Shown here: piece by piece, positions 42,134 to 51,537 of the stretch | How the letters are laid out: each line of letters begins with the position of its first letter | Numbering within the stretch: the first letter of the stretch is position 1 | Source of the DNA: Rossellomorea vietnamensis | GTDB taxonomy: Bacteria; Bacillota; Bacilli; Bacillales; Bacillaceae_B | Length of the DNA stretch: 64,000 nt | Assembly: GCF_008180415.1 (NCBI RefSeq) | Contig: NZ_VTEI01000015.1 | Coordinates: 1 to 64,000 of the forward strand | Direction of reading: 5' to 3' | Made by a program: the position numbers and the translations under genes | Notes under the pieces: generated by a model | The model's input: only the letters and a program-made list of their open reading frames with translations | Database searches by the model: none | Told to the model about the DNA's origin: nothing

Positions 42134-43095
42134 CAGATGACAACCTGTTCATTTTGCTCGAGCTTCTGCAATTCCTGTGCCAGGAATACAGCCAGCTCCA
42201 GCATTCCGTATTTTTCGGCTTTTGCTTCAGCATCGGAATTATAGTTAGTGTTCGTGTTAATGTCATAAGTGTAGACATTGCCTTCTTTATCAAAAATGAA
42301 TTCTATCCCCGCAACCTGAATATCATTAGCTGCAAGTACCTTTTCGTATCTTTCGAGTACAGGGTGATGGAACCCGTCTAAGATTTGGAATTTCGGCTTC
42401 TCTTCAGGCTGCTCTTCACCCACCGGGCAGAACAGATCCCCTATAGAGCACGCATCCGCAGGACAAAGTTCGAACCCTTCCGACGTATCGACCTTGACGG
42501 CGTAGAGAAATTTGCCTCCGATAAATTCACAGCGCGTAATAAAGCTTTCCGGGGCGGAAATGTACTCCTGTACTAAAGTAACTCCATCTACCGGTTCCTC
42601 AAAGTCCGGGCCCTCCACATAGTCCTTAAGAGACTCAAGATTTTGGAACAACTGCACGCCAAGGCCTTTTCCTGCACGGTTATGTTTGGTAATGAACGGC
42701 CTGCCTTCAAAAGACTCGGCTGCTTTCAGAATTTGCTCTTTCCCCACTGCCGCAATGGTCTTAGGGGTCTCTACTCCTTGCTTGCTCAATTCCAGATACT
42801 GTTTTACCTTGCTGACTTCGAGTTGGAGTGCGCGGCTGCCATTGAATACCTTCCTGCCATGTGCTTCAAGCCACGCCAGAACCTGCGCAGTATATTCAGG
42901 AGCATAACGGTTTCCCCGTGTATGGGAAGAGGCACTCATCCGGCTGTAAAAAATGCCTTCAGGGGGCTCTTGCGAAAGATCGAGAGTCCCTTCGCCCAGA
43001 TGCCACTCTTCATATGGAAGGCCCAGCTCTTCCAATCGTTTTGTCAGATGAACTGTCCACTCGGTGTTTTCATGGATCACATATATTTTACTCAA
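42133..43095 (-). CDS. ATP-grasp ligase-like protein (RimK type)
   Basis: A 320-residue enzyme. The ATP-grasp fold is indicated by FITKHNRAGKGLGVQLF (ATP-binding Lys and Gly-rich loop, residues about 124-140), VQEYI, and the metal-binding AGIEFIFDKEGNVYTYDINT with NTNTNYNSDAEA. Such enzymes join a carboxylate to an amine using ATP, e.g. RimK. The TTG at 43095 has GAGGGAG nine bases upstream and overlaps the LLM stop by 8 bp. Co-expression with an LLM monooxygenase suggests a shared small-molecule pathway, unknown. Confidence 0.8.
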   Translation of the reverse strand: MSKIYVIHENTEWTVHLTKRLEELGLPYEEWHLGEGTLDLSQEPPEGIFYSRMSASSHTRGNRYAPEYTAQVLAWLEAHGRKVFNGSRALQLEVSKVKQYLELSKQGVETPKTIAAVGKEQILKAAESFEGRPFITKHNRAGKGLGVQLFQNLESLKDYVEGPDFEEPVDGVTLVQEYISAPESFITRCEFIGGKFLYAVKVDTSEGFELCPADACSIGDLFCPVGEEQPEEKPKFQILDGFHHPVLERYEKVLAANDIQVAGIEFIFDKEGNVYTYDINTNTNYNSDAEAKAEKYGMLELAVFLAQELQKLEQNEQVVI

Positions 43096-44152
43096 CGGAA
43101 AGCACTCCCTCTGCTGTTTTTCGTTTTTCTTCCACCAATGGCATGACCTGTTTGGAAAAGCGCTCCATTTCTTCAAGCTGCGGCGAGAATTGAAGGAGAA
43201 GCAAGTCCAGTCCGGCATTCTCGTATTGCAGGATCTTGTCGGCAATTTGTTCAGGCGTGCCGATCAGATTCGGTCGGAGGCCCCTGTTGGAAACGGAGTA
43301 GTCCTGCAGCTGAATCTGCTGTTCAAGCTGGGATTTGCTTGTAAAATCTTTGAAGCCTGAATAAGCGTCCGATTCTTTTACATCGGTGATTCTATCGAGC
43401 TCTTCTTTTGCTTCTTCTTCGGTATCACGGCAAATGACATAGGCCGCCATTCCGAAGGAGCTCAAATCAGGATTGTTCGTCTGTTCCCTCCTGGATTTCA
43501 TATCCGCTACTTTCGCTTGGATTTCTTCAACCGTTCCACCGTGCATTACGTAAGCATCGCATTTATCCACAATCGTAGATTTTCCTTTTTCACTTTCACC
43601 GCCGGCATAGAGAATTGGATTCGGTCTCTGAACTGGTTTAGGAAAAAGCTTGGTTTCCTCCAGTTGATAAAAGTCGCCATGATACGAGAAGGAATCTTCT
43701 GTCCAAAGGCCTTTTAAAACGTCTATAAATTCCCGTGTACGGTCATATCGTTCATCATGTTCTGTGAACACTCCGCCGTATTGGCGTGCTTCTTCCGCCC
43801 ACCATGCGGATACGACGTTCAAGGTAAAGCGGCCTTTGCTCAAATTGTCAATGCTTGCCGCCATCTTCGCTGCAACCGCAGGATTATGAAAACCGGGGCG
43901 GATCGCTGTCATGATTTCCAATTTATCTGTCACGGCAGCCAATGCTGCAGCAGTGGTCCATGCTTCCAGCGAATCGTGTTTCTGTCCCTTTATATCATTT
44001 AAATAAAGCTCCGCAATCAGCGTCGTGGAGTAACCCCATTCTTCTGCTGACTTAGCAACTTTCTCGGCATATTCATAAGTGGCCGGCATGTTTTCATCCT
44101 CAACATTCCTCAGCCATCCTCCAAAAATCGGTAACCAAAAGCCATACTTCAT
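43088..44152 (-). CDS. Luciferase-like FMN-dependent monooxygenase (SfnG/SsuD type)
   Basis: A 354-residue LLM-family enzyme. FGFWLPIFGGW-like N-terminus (YGFWLPIFGGWLRN), IMTAIRPGFHNPAVAAKMAA (about 77-96), FTLNVVSAWWAEEARQYG and the C-terminal NLIGTPEQIADKI mark the alkanesulfonate/dimethylsulfone monooxygenase branch, which releases sulfite or sulfinates when sulfur is scarce. The ATG at 44152 has GGAGGAGAG. Overlap with the ATP-grasp gene shows an operon. Substrate not determined. Confidence 0.85.
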   Translation of the reverse strand: MKYGFWLPIFGGWLRNVEDENMPATYEYAEKVAKSAEEWGYSTTLIAELYLNDIKGQKHDSLEAWTTAAALAAVTDKLEIMTAIRPGFHNPAVAAKMAASIDNLSKGRFTLNVVSAWWAEEARQYGGVFTEHDERYDRTREFIDVLKGLWTEDSFSYHGDFYQLEETKLFPKPVQRPNPILYAGGESEKGKSTIVDKCDAYVMHGGTVEEIQAKVADMKSRREQTNNPDLSSFGMAAYVICRDTEEEAKEELDRITDVKESDAYSGFKDFTSKSQLEQQIQLQDYSVSNRGLRPNLIGTPEQIADKILQYENAGLDLLLLQFSPQLEEMERFSKQVMPLVEEKRKTAEGVLSVE

Positions 44153-44370
44153 ATCTTCTCTCCTCCACTCACTAATCTCGACTATTCCCACCAACCAGGT
44201 CGGTTTTAAAGATGATAATATTGCAAATTAAAGGAATTGTCAATAAGTTCAACCTGATTTGGGTAAAAGTCCTTCGACAAAAACCGGGTGGTGACTGTCT
44301 CCAGAAGGAATATTCCATTGTTTAGGAGAATATAAAAAAATGAAGAACAATCTGAAATGAGGAATGTCGA

Positions 44371-44841
44371 ATGAGTTTACGCCTGGCAGATGTTACAAGG
44401 GATAATTTTTGGGACGTCCTGAATCTTAAGTCGAGCAAGGATCAGGAAGAGAGGATCCAGATTTTTGAAAGGTGGGTGGGGTCGAATGTCTTTTTTATAG
44501 CACTGGGATCTGTCCATGGGTTTAAAAACAAGGCCATCTATGACGGAGACACCCTTATTGGTTTCGCCAGCCACGGCTGGGACCATGACCACGACAGGTG
44601 GGAAATGATCAGCATGATGCTGGGCCATGCATTCCAGGGAAAAGGATATGGAAAAAAAGCCCTCCAGCTGGTACTCGATGATATGATAGAAGAATATGAT
44701 TGCAGTGAAATCTATTTGTCTGTCATCCATGACAACGAAGCCGCCATCCGAGTATATGAAGCCCTTGGATTTGAAGCTACCGGGGAAGTCTTCAAGGCTT
44801 TCCATGATGAACCCGTTTATAAATTCACCGTAAAAAAATGA
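44371..44841 (+). CDS. GNAT acetyltransferase (BltD/spermine type)
   Basis: A 156-residue N-acetyltransferase. Acetyl-CoA-binding motif A is FQGKGYGKKALQLVLDDM (about 89-106), and VYEALGFEATGEVFKAFHDE with EIYLSVIHDNEAAIRVYE is the pattern of BltD-like polyamine acetyltransferases. AGGAATG precedes the ATG. It is 21 bp upstream of a small gene with its own good site. Confidence 0.85.
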   Translation: MSLRLADVTRDNFWDVLNLKSSKDQEERIQIFERWVGSNVFFIALGSVHGFKNKAIYDGDTLIGFASHGWDHDHDRWEMISMMLGHAFQGKGYGKKALQLVLDDMIEEYDCSEIYLSVIHDNEAAIRVYEALGFEATGEVFKAFHDEPVYKFTVKK

Positions 44842-44862
44842 GCCGTGTTTGGAGGATGACGA

Positions 44863-45036
44863 GTGTTTGTTAATCGAAGAAAAGAACGAAGAAAAAGGAA
44901 GAAGTCAGAAGGAACCTATACATTCTGGGATGCCGTCGGGGACGTACTCATCTGGATTCCTGAATTGATCGTACTTCCTTTCCGCATCCTGTGGTACCTG
45001 ATCAGGGGAATCGGAAGTATTTTTGACTGGACTTGA
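44863..45036 (+). CDS. Small basic, membrane-associated protein (57 aa)
   Basis: GTG at 44863 behind GGAGGATGAC. A strongly basic start (RRKERRKRKKSEG) is followed by hydrophobic, Trp-rich stretches (FWDAVGDVLIWIPELIVLPF and ILWYLIRGIGSIFDW). It probably lies on the membrane. It is co-transcribed with the GNAT gene. No known function. Confidence 0.65.
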   Translation: MFVNRRKERRKRKKSEGTYTFWDAVGDVLIWIPELIVLPFRILWYLIRGIGSIFDWT

Positions 45037-45057
45037 TGACTGATGCAGAGCCAATTC

Positions 45058-45097
45058 AAAAAGGCGTGCAGCTATGGTATGAGCAGCACGCCTTTTG
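45058..45097 (+). terminator. Terminator of the GNAT operon
   Basis: AAAAGGCGTGC/GCACGCCTTTTG with a 16-nt loop. Confidence 0.88.
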
Positions 45098-45116
45098 CAG
45101 CATATTTCCTTTAAGA

Positions 45117-45162
45117 CTTTAAAGCATTAAGAGGGACTGTCCCTTTTAGCGCTTTAATGCAC
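45117..45162. repeat. Family C palindrome, copy 4
   Basis: CTTTAAAGCATTAAGAGGGA, CTGTCCCTTTTAGCGCTTTA, ATGC. Confidence 0.85.
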
Positions 45163-45208
45163 AAAAGATCACCCTTATTTTTTATGCTTATTTAATAGAA
45201 TCTATATG

Positions 45209-45814
45209 CTAAGAGGATTTTCTCTTGAAAAAGAAAACCAAAAACGCAATCCCGAGCACAGCGATGACCGCATAAGCAATGTTCGAGTAGATATCCATAT
45301 AGTGAACAATCTGCTCCCATGACGCCCCTACCTTGGCACCCAGATTGACGAGAACAATATTCCAGATAAAGGTTCCGGCCGTAGTAAAAATCAGGAAAGG
45401 AACAAACTTCATATTCGACATTCCGGCTGGAATCGATATCAAGCTGCGGATCAGCGGCACAAAACGGCAGAAGAACACAGACCAGTATCCATATTTATCA
45501 AACCAGGCATCGGCCCTGTGGATATCCTTTTTGGTCAACCGGAGGATATTCCCCCACTTTTCCACAATTTTCTCCAACCGTTCAACATCAAGCTGGAGCC
45601 CCAGCCCGTATAAAACAACCGCTCCAATGACAGAGCCAAGCGTGGAGGCAATCACGACACCCGTTATGGTTAGATCCGATGTAGTCGTTACAAACCCGCC
45701 AAAAGTTAGAATGACTTCAGAAGGCACTGGCGGAAATAAATTTTCCAAAGCAATTAAAAGGAATATCCCTCCGTACCCAAAATTATTGATTATCTCCATC
45801 AGCCAGTTTTCCAT
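45209..45814 (-). CDS. DedA-family membrane protein
   Basis: A 201-residue SNARE-associated/DedA protein with about five hydrophobic segments. Family hallmarks: ENLFPPVPSEVILTFGGF (about 25-42), FDKYGYWSVFFCRFVPLIRS (conserved FxRFxPxxR, about 107-126) and PAGMSNMKFVPFL. DedA proteins move lipid carriers such as undecaprenyl phosphate across the membrane. AAAGGAG precedes the ATG. Single gene. Confidence 0.93.
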   Translation of the reverse strand: MENWLMEIINNFGYGGIFLLIALENLFPPVPSEVILTFGGFVTTTSDLTITGVVIASTLGSVIGAVVLYGLGLQLDVERLEKIVEKWGNILRLTKKDIHRADAWFDKYGYWSVFFCRFVPLIRSLISIPAGMSNMKFVPFLIFTTAGTFIWNIVLVNLGAKVGASWEQIVHYMDIYSNIAYAVIAVLGIAFLVFFFKRKSS

Positions 45815-46120
45815 GTGAATCTCCTTTATATCAAATGATCATATTTTCAAAACTTGCAAATATATCTTGGAGTTCTCTACAATTTTTCTCTCTTCCTCTC
45901 CCCTTACAGCCAGAGTTTAAAACCTCTTACCTACTCGTCTATTGTTACCCAGGTCCCTGAAAAGAGCAATATATTTTTAACAGTAAGCTAGTGGAGCTTT
46001 AGTGCTTTAAACCACTAAGAGGGACTGTCCCTTTCATTACTGTAACGCATTAAAGCGCTAAGAGAGACTGTCCCTCTTAGCGCTTTAATATTAATTGGTA
46101 TAGCAGCAGCAAGAGCTGCA
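45815..46120. other. Intergenic region with two C palindromes
   Basis: Apart from the two C copies (46000-46090) no gene or clear promoter. Confidence 0.5.
46000..46090. repeat. Family C palindromes, copies 5 and 6 in tandem
   Basis: Copy 5: TAGTGCTTTAAACCACTAAG, AGGGACTGTCCCTTTC. Copy 6: TTAAAGCGCTAAGAGAGACT, GTCCCTCTTAGCGCTTTAA, a 39-bp near-perfect palindrome with one mismatch pair, the best of the family. They sit 30 bp behind the STAND regulator stop. Confidence 0.9.
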
Positions 46121-49100
46121 TCACCAGATCTCGAGGTCGGCAGCTTGGGTGATCATACGGTACATTTCCTTTGTAGGCTCCATTGGTTCGACTCCCAGCT
46201 CGGCATTCAGCACTTTTTTACATTTGCCGTACCACTTGATCGCCTGCGGTCTATTGTTTTTTTGATAGTAACAGAACATCAGCAGCCGGTATGCTTCTTC
46301 CCATGTATCTTCCTCCATCAGGATTCTTTCGCACCAATGGATGCACGTTTCGAAGTCCGATAGCCGGACCGACACCTGTGCGAGCATTTCAGCGGCCCGC
46401 AGGAAAAGGACCTGAAGGCGTTCCCTTTCCGTCAGGCACCAGTCGGCAAACCGGTGGTCCGGCAAATAGTCTCCCTCATACAGTTTCAATCCCCTCTCAA
46501 GCAGCTCTTTTGCCTGAAAAGGATCTTTCTCGGTCAACCCCTCTGTTACCCATTCCTCAAACAAAACGGTATCTAATTGAAAAACAGCATCAGGATTGAT
46601 TCCATAGAAAGCTCCGTTCCTTTTGATAAAATAGGATTCTTCCCTCGCTTTACGGTGCGGCTCGATGGTCTTCAAAAGGGAATTCAATGAAACTTTGAAA
46701 CTGCGGCTGGCCGCATCCTCGTCCTGTTCCGGCCAGATTTCCCGGAAGATTTCCACTCGGTCCACCAATTTATTCTTATTAGTTATAAAAAACTCAAATA
46801 ACTCCTTGGCCTTTCCTCTCTGCCAGTCACTCTCCAAAACAACCCGATTGCCTAAATGGATTCTGAATTTCCCCAGGGCAGCCACCTTCAATGTATATCC
46901 TGGATGATTATCCATACTGCCTATTCCAAGTTCGGAGATCAATGGATTGTGGATATTATATTTTTGGGCTTTCACCAGCATGGGGACAAAATTTTGGATA
47001 TCAGCAGGGCCAAATGTTGTCCTTCTTTTCAGGAAGTACTGATAGTCCCCTGCGTACATCTCATTCAGGAACTGTCTCATTTCTTGGGAGAAAACCTCTT
47101 CTTTTCCTGTTTCATAGGCAGCATAGGCTTTCCAAAAGGAAGTGAGCATCATGCCGTACCGGTCTCCGCATTCTTCAAACTGGCTTCTGACTTCAACCAG
47201 CACCTGATAAGCAGATTCATATTTCTCGCAATAAATCCCCGCTATCCCCATACAAAGCTGAATCAGTGTGGACAACCATACATCCTTCACTCTCTCCGTC
47301 TCATATAAGCCTTTATGTCCTGCTTCTATCGCTTTTTCATACTGCCCCTGAGTTCCCAGCAGGATGCACAGCCCCATATAGGGTTCAGCCTTTCCCCTTG
47401 GCACATCAATCGTATCCATAATATCAAGGGCCGTGTTATAGCACTTCTCGGCCAGATAAGATTCATAGCGCTCGATCAGCTGGACGGCATGCCCCATCCT
47501 CATCCAGCCGCATGCTTCCACAAACGGTGACTGGATATCCATCCCGAGCTTCATCCCTTGTTCGGCATACTTTTTGCTTTCCTCCGCGCGGCCCCTGAAA
47601 GCCTCAATAATCGATAACAGAATTTCCGTTTCTCTATGAGACTGTGACAAGTGAACAATGCCGGTATCTTTCGTGCTGTTCTTTCTTTTTAAAAGAAGGT
47701 CTCTCGCCTTATTGAGCCTTCCGGTGCGCAAGTAAATCCGCGCCTTCAAATTTCCTTCTTCCAATGGCAAGTTCAACGCTTCTGCCCGTTCATACCATTT
47801 CTCGGCTTTCACCGCTTGTCCCGAATTTAGCAGGTTTTCCGAAAGGAGATGATACAGCTCAGCCATTTCCTCCTTGCTTCCATCTGAATGCTCCCTTAAA
47901 CTTATCGCCCTCTGCAGGACACGTTCTGCCTTGTCCGGCTGGATTGTATCAAGGTAGATCCGGGCAATCCCCTCTAGTGAAATACTCATTAAATAATGAT
48001 CGCTGATAGTTTCTCCGATTTCTATTGCCCTTTTGTAGCAGGATTCCGCCCACTCATAGGAAGAACGGAGCCGGCTGATCTCCCCCTGATAGAACCATAG
48101 AATTGGAAAATCATTTTTCAGCACTTCAGGAATTGGTTTCAGATAGTCCAATAGCGTTTGCAGCTTTCCCTTCTGCAGCAGATCCTTCCCGCTTTGGCTG
48201 ATGACATGAGCAGCCCGCTCATATTCAGCCACCTCCAGGTAATGATAGACCGCATTCTCGATATTTTCTTTCTCGAAGTAACGGGCAGCCCTTCTGTTGA
48301 GCCTTGCATGCTCCTCTGCATTCTTCATTTTCAGCTGATTTTGCAGAAACTCCTTGAATAGCGCATGGTACCGGTACTTCCTTCCGTCTATCTCTTGAAT
48401 GAAAACATTCTGCTGAGACAGCTTGGATAAAACGGAATCCGAGTCTGCCGTGTCCAGCAAGGCATCGCAGACCGGCGGAGAGAGTTCATCAAGTATGCTT
48501 GTTTTCAATAAAAATTCCTGATGCCCAAAGGGTTGTTTCGATAATACTTCCAACGCTAAAAAGTCAAACAGATCCTGCAAGGTTTCCGAACGATTTTCCA
48601 GAAAGCTTCCTGAAAAATTTCCATTCCGAAAACTTCCGGCGAGCATATGCACGGCTATGGCCCAGCCTTCCGTCAGATGGTGAATCCGTTCCAAATCCTG
48701 GCTTTCAATCGTAATTTCATAGCTATCTTCCAGAAGATGTTCAATTTCTCCAGAACTCAGCATCAGGTCTTCCTGGGTAATTTCAAGCAATTCACCCTTT
48801 ACCTTCAGGGATGTCAGCAGCCCCCATGAAGGCTTGCTGCGGCTGGAGAGAACCACATAAAGATTGGAAGGGATGTACTCCAGGAAATGCTTCATCCACT
48901 TCTCGATGACCATGGATTTTTGAACATGATGATAATCGTCCAGTATGATAACCACCGGGGTTTGCAAACCAATCGTTTCATTCACGACCATTGAAATCAG
49001 CGACCACAATTGTTCATCACTAATATGGTTGTGCAGCATTTGAAGTTCTGTTAGAATTGCTGCACCGAAACCGGGATACTTGGCTTTGACAGCATGGACG

Positions 49101-49348
49101 AACTTGGTTAAAAACGGGATGATATCATCATCATTGGGAGAAATGGAATACCAGCAGGAATTCACCTTGATGTCATGGGCAAAAAGGGTAAGAGCGGTAC
49201 TTTTTCCGTAACCTGCCCTTGCATGCAGAATGGTCAGGGGATAGTGGGGAATGGAGGCGAGTTTCTTATGTAAGCTGGCACGCCTCATAAAGCTTTCTTT
49301 CACAGGCGGCGGCATCAGCTGGCTTTGGATCACCGGTATGACTCCCAT
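46121..49348 (-). CDS. STAND ATPase transcription activator with BTAD domain
   Basis: A 1075-residue regulator built like MalT but with an SARP-type output. N-terminal ATPase: Walker A HARAGYGKSTAL (about 43-54), Walker B VVIILDDYHHV (about 131). A long helical TPR-like region covers about 370-800. A winged helix follows (VLESDWQRGKAKELFEFFIT), then the bacterial transcriptional activation domain to the end. ATG at 49348 has AAAGGAGG. It lies downstream of, and in the same direction as, the acid-uptake cluster and is its likely ligand-sensing activator. An A element occupies its upstream region. Confidence 0.85.
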   Translation of the reverse strand: MGVIPVIQSQLMPPPVKESFMRRASLHKKLASIPHYPLTILHARAGYGKSTALTLFAHDIKVNSCWYSISPNDDDIIPFLTKFVHAVKAKYPGFGAAILTELQMLHNHISDEQLWSLISMVVNETIGLQTPVVIILDDYHHVQKSMVIEKWMKHFLEYIPSNLYVVLSSRSKPSWGLLTSLKVKGELLEITQEDLMLSSGEIEHLLEDSYEITIESQDLERIHHLTEGWAIAVHMLAGSFRNGNFSGSFLENRSETLQDLFDFLALEVLSKQPFGHQEFLLKTSILDELSPPVCDALLDTADSDSVLSKLSQQNVFIQEIDGRKYRYHALFKEFLQNQLKMKNAEEHARLNRRAARYFEKENIENAVYHYLEVAEYERAAHVISQSGKDLLQKGKLQTLLDYLKPIPEVLKNDFPILWFYQGEISRLRSSYEWAESCYKRAIEIGETISDHYLMSISLEGIARIYLDTIQPDKAERVLQRAISLREHSDGSKEEMAELYHLLSENLLNSGQAVKAEKWYERAEALNLPLEEGNLKARIYLRTGRLNKARDLLLKRKNSTKDTGIVHLSQSHRETEILLSIIEAFRGRAEESKKYAEQGMKLGMDIQSPFVEACGWMRMGHAVQLIERYESYLAEKCYNTALDIMDTIDVPRGKAEPYMGLCILLGTQGQYEKAIEAGHKGLYETERVKDVWLSTLIQLCMGIAGIYCEKYESAYQVLVEVRSQFEECGDRYGMMLTSFWKAYAAYETGKEEVFSQEMRQFLNEMYAGDYQYFLKRRTTFGPADIQNFVPMLVKAQKYNIHNPLISELGIGSMDNHPGYTLKVAALGKFRIHLGNRVVLESDWQRGKAKELFEFFITNKNKLVDRVEIFREIWPEQDEDAASRSFKVSLNSLLKTIEPHRKAREESYFIKRNGAFYGINPDAVFQLDTVLFEEWVTEGLTEKDPFQAKELLERGLKLYEGDYLPDHRFADWCLTERERLQVLFLRAAEMLAQVSVRLSDFETCIHWCERILMEEDTWEEAYRLLMFCYYQKNNRPQAIKWYGKCKKVLNAELGVEPMEPTKEMYRMITQAADLEIW

Positions 49349-49386
49349 CTCTTTTCCTCCTTTCTCTATTATGATTTCATTTAAAA

Positions 49387-49533
49387 AGTGCATGCGCTGT
49401 TTAGCTCCGACAGGCAAATGTTCCTGGAGAAAAAAAGCGGGCTTTACTTTTATTTACTTTGGGTTATTTGATCCCGAGGGGGTAAGTCCGTTCCAGTGGG
49501 TACGGACCCTCGGGCGCTGGAGCTGGATTCAGA
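49387..49533. repeat. Family A element, copy 4 (with internal insert)
   Basis: Matches A over ATGCGCTGTTTAGCTCCGAC, AGGCAAATGTTCC, GCGGGCTTTACTTTTATTTA and TTGATCCCGAGGGG. Between the GAGGGG and GGGCGCTGGAGCTGG arm it carries about 27 extra bases with their own stem (GTCCGT/ACGGAC). Confidence 0.8.
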
Positions 49534-49726
49534 ACGCTCCCTAATTTTCAAACTGAAATTTTATACTTTCTTATCTTTTAAGAAAACCCTTCCAGAATGG
49601 ACTCTATAAAAATATATGCAGTGACTTTCATGGCTTGTACCGAAATATTACCTTCTTATGTAAATTCGCTAAAAGACACTAAAATCCTTTTTGGACGTCT
49701 ATACCAGAATTGGCCTTTTTGACTGG

Positions 49727-49890
49727 ATTTGCGGGCCAATATCCGGTGGTTTTCTTAATCTCAACAGCCCGCAAATTAGATTTGCGGGCCAACACCCGGT
49801 CCTTTTCTTGATCTCAACGGCCCGTAAACTCGATTTGCGGGCCAATATCCGGTGGTTTTCTTGATATTTTTCAGAGGGCCACCACTTTTT
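49727..49890. repeat. 53-bp tandem array of hairpin units
   Basis: ATTTGCGGGCC starts at 49727, 49780 and 49833, an exact 53-bp period. Each unit has CCGGTGGTTTTCTTGATCTC followed by CCCGCAAAT, which pairs with the next ATTTGCGGG across a 3-nt loop. So the array is a row of small hairpins. Confidence 0.85.
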
Positions 49891-50027
49891 TGGCATGTTT
49901 CCCAGCTAATCCCACCATTTTTCACCCTTACCGAACACATCGGCATCCTAAAAATCCACTTTTTCCCAACAATCTCCTTCTTACACAAAAAGCACCCGCC
50001 CACATTCTAATGTGGCGGGATGCTCCG

Positions 50028-51521
50028 TTACGTCACCTTATCCAGGCTCTTCCTCAACTCATTTTTATTGATTTTGCCCACATGTGTTTTCGGGAGCTCG
50101 TCAATGAAATAGAATTTTTTCGGTATTTTGTATTTCGCCAGTTTTTTCTTGCAGTAATTCACCAGAACTTCTTCTGTGAGGCCAGGGCTGCCAGCCGTAA
50201 TGAAGGCCACTACTTTTTCGCCCCATTTGTCATCAGGGATTCCGATGACCGCGACTTCTTCCACAGTCTCATGGCATTCGAGCCAGTTTTCAATTTCCAA
50301 AGGATAGACATTTTCCCCGCCCGTGATGATCATATCTTTTTTCCTGCCGACGATATAGTAGTAGCCCGCTTCATCCATCATCGCCAGGTCTCCTGTTTGA
50401 AACCAGCCGTCCCTCCACACCTCCTTCGTCTCTTCTTCTTTGTTCCAATAGTATTCAAACAGGTGGCTGCCGCGCAGATACAGCTCGCCCACTTCACCAG
50501 GATCTGCTTCATCTCCGGTTTCTTTCACAACTTTCACCGCGTTGAACAGCATCGGCTTTCCTACTGATCCTCTTCGCTCAAGGGCTTCACGGGGGTCGAT
50601 GTAAAAGTTATTGGGTCCCGCTTCAGTCAGCCCGTAGCCTTCTTTGAACGCTAGTCCTTTGCTGCTGAAAACATCATAGATGCCCATGGGACAAGGCGCC
50701 CCTCCAGACAAGAAGACCTTCATGTCCGGAAACTTAGCGCTCTTGAATTCTTTTGTCCTCGTCAGCATGTGGTACATGGTTGGAACAAACAGGACGATGG
50801 AGCATTTGTATTTGATAAGATCCTTCACTGCCTGTTCAGGTTCGAATCCTGGTGATAAAACAACCGTCCCGCCCGCAATCAGAACGGGGACCGACAAAGC
50901 ATTCAGGCCGCCGGTATGGAACATCGGGATGCATGTCATCGTGGTGTCCCTATCTGTGAGATTCCAGCTGACGATGGTGTTCACGGCATTCCACATGATC
51001 GAACGATGAGAGAGAACCGCCCCTTTTGGATGCCCCGTAGTGCCACCGGTATAGATCATTGCAAGCGGATCGGACTCCTGCAGAAGAGGTCTGCGAAGCC
51101 TGTCAACAGCTGGAAATTGGTCCAGATAGGTATTGGAGTCCATTTCTATTAAATAAAAATCCTCCTGAAGCCCGCTTGCCTGTTTGATGAAACAGGACTG
51201 CACCCCCATGATTACTGGGGCTGCGTCAGACACCACAAACTGAAGTTCGTCGGTGGAAAGCCTCCAATTCAACGGCACAAAAACCGCCCCGATCTTTAAA
51301 CAGGCAAACAGAAAATCGAAATAACTGATATGATTTTCTGAAAATAGTGCAATACGGTCACCTTTTTCAACTCCCTGTGCCAGAAACAGGCCGGCAAGCC
51401 GGGATGCGCGTTCATTCAGTTCTTTGTAGGTCCAGGAATCCTGTGTGACGGAATCAATGACAGCGCATTTTTCTGGAAATAAGTCAGACCTGCTCTTCAC
51501 CCAATCGATTTCATAGCTCAC
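50028..51521 (-). CDS. Acyl-CoA ligase (ANL superfamily)
   Basis: A 497-residue AMP-forming CoA ligase. The P-loop MIYTGGTTGHPKGAVLSHRS (about 160-179), A5 GYGLTEAGP, A7 QTGDLAMMDEAGYYYIVGRK and the C-terminal catalytic Lys in THVGKINKNEL are all present. It probably activates a medium- or long-chain or aromatic acid. GTG start at 51521 behind AGAGGAGAG. Last gene of the seven-gene run from the LivG homologue, 16 bp behind the SDR. Confidence 0.93.
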   Translation of the reverse strand: MSYEIDWVKSRSDLFPEKCAVIDSVTQDSWTYKELNERASRLAGLFLAQGVEKGDRIALFSENHISYFDFLFACLKIGAVFVPLNWRLSTDELQFVVSDAAPVIMGVQSCFIKQASGLQEDFYLIEMDSNTYLDQFPAVDRLRRPLLQESDPLAMIYTGGTTGHPKGAVLSHRSIMWNAVNTIVSWNLTDRDTTMTCIPMFHTGGLNALSVPVLIAGGTVVLSPGFEPEQAVKDLIKYKCSIVLFVPTMYHMLTRTKEFKSAKFPDMKVFLSGGAPCPMGIYDVFSSKGLAFKEGYGLTEAGPNNFYIDPREALERRGSVGKPMLFNAVKVVKETGDEADPGEVGELYLRGSHLFEYYWNKEEETKEVWRDGWFQTGDLAMMDEAGYYYIVGRKKDMIITGGENVYPLEIENWLECHETVEEVAVIGIPDDKWGEKVVAFITAGSPGLTEEVLVNYCKKKLAKYKIPKKFYFIDELPKTHVGKINKNELRKSLDKVT

Positions 51522-51537
51522 TCCAATCTCTCCTCTT

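Larger units (their letters stand above)
49349..50027. other. Repeat-filled gap between regulator and acyl-CoA ligase
   Basis: Contains A copy 4 (49387-49533) and the 53-bp array (49727-49890), followed by frames without coding character. The regulator promoter must lie here, but no clear one is seen. Confidence 0.6.

Noticed and set aside
46121..46363. Forward frames inside the STAND regulator
   Set aside because: Shadows of the long reverse gene; no ribosome sites.
49699..50003. Reverse frames over the 53-bp array
   Set aside because: The repeated peptide pattern follows only from the DNA tandem array; no start signals.
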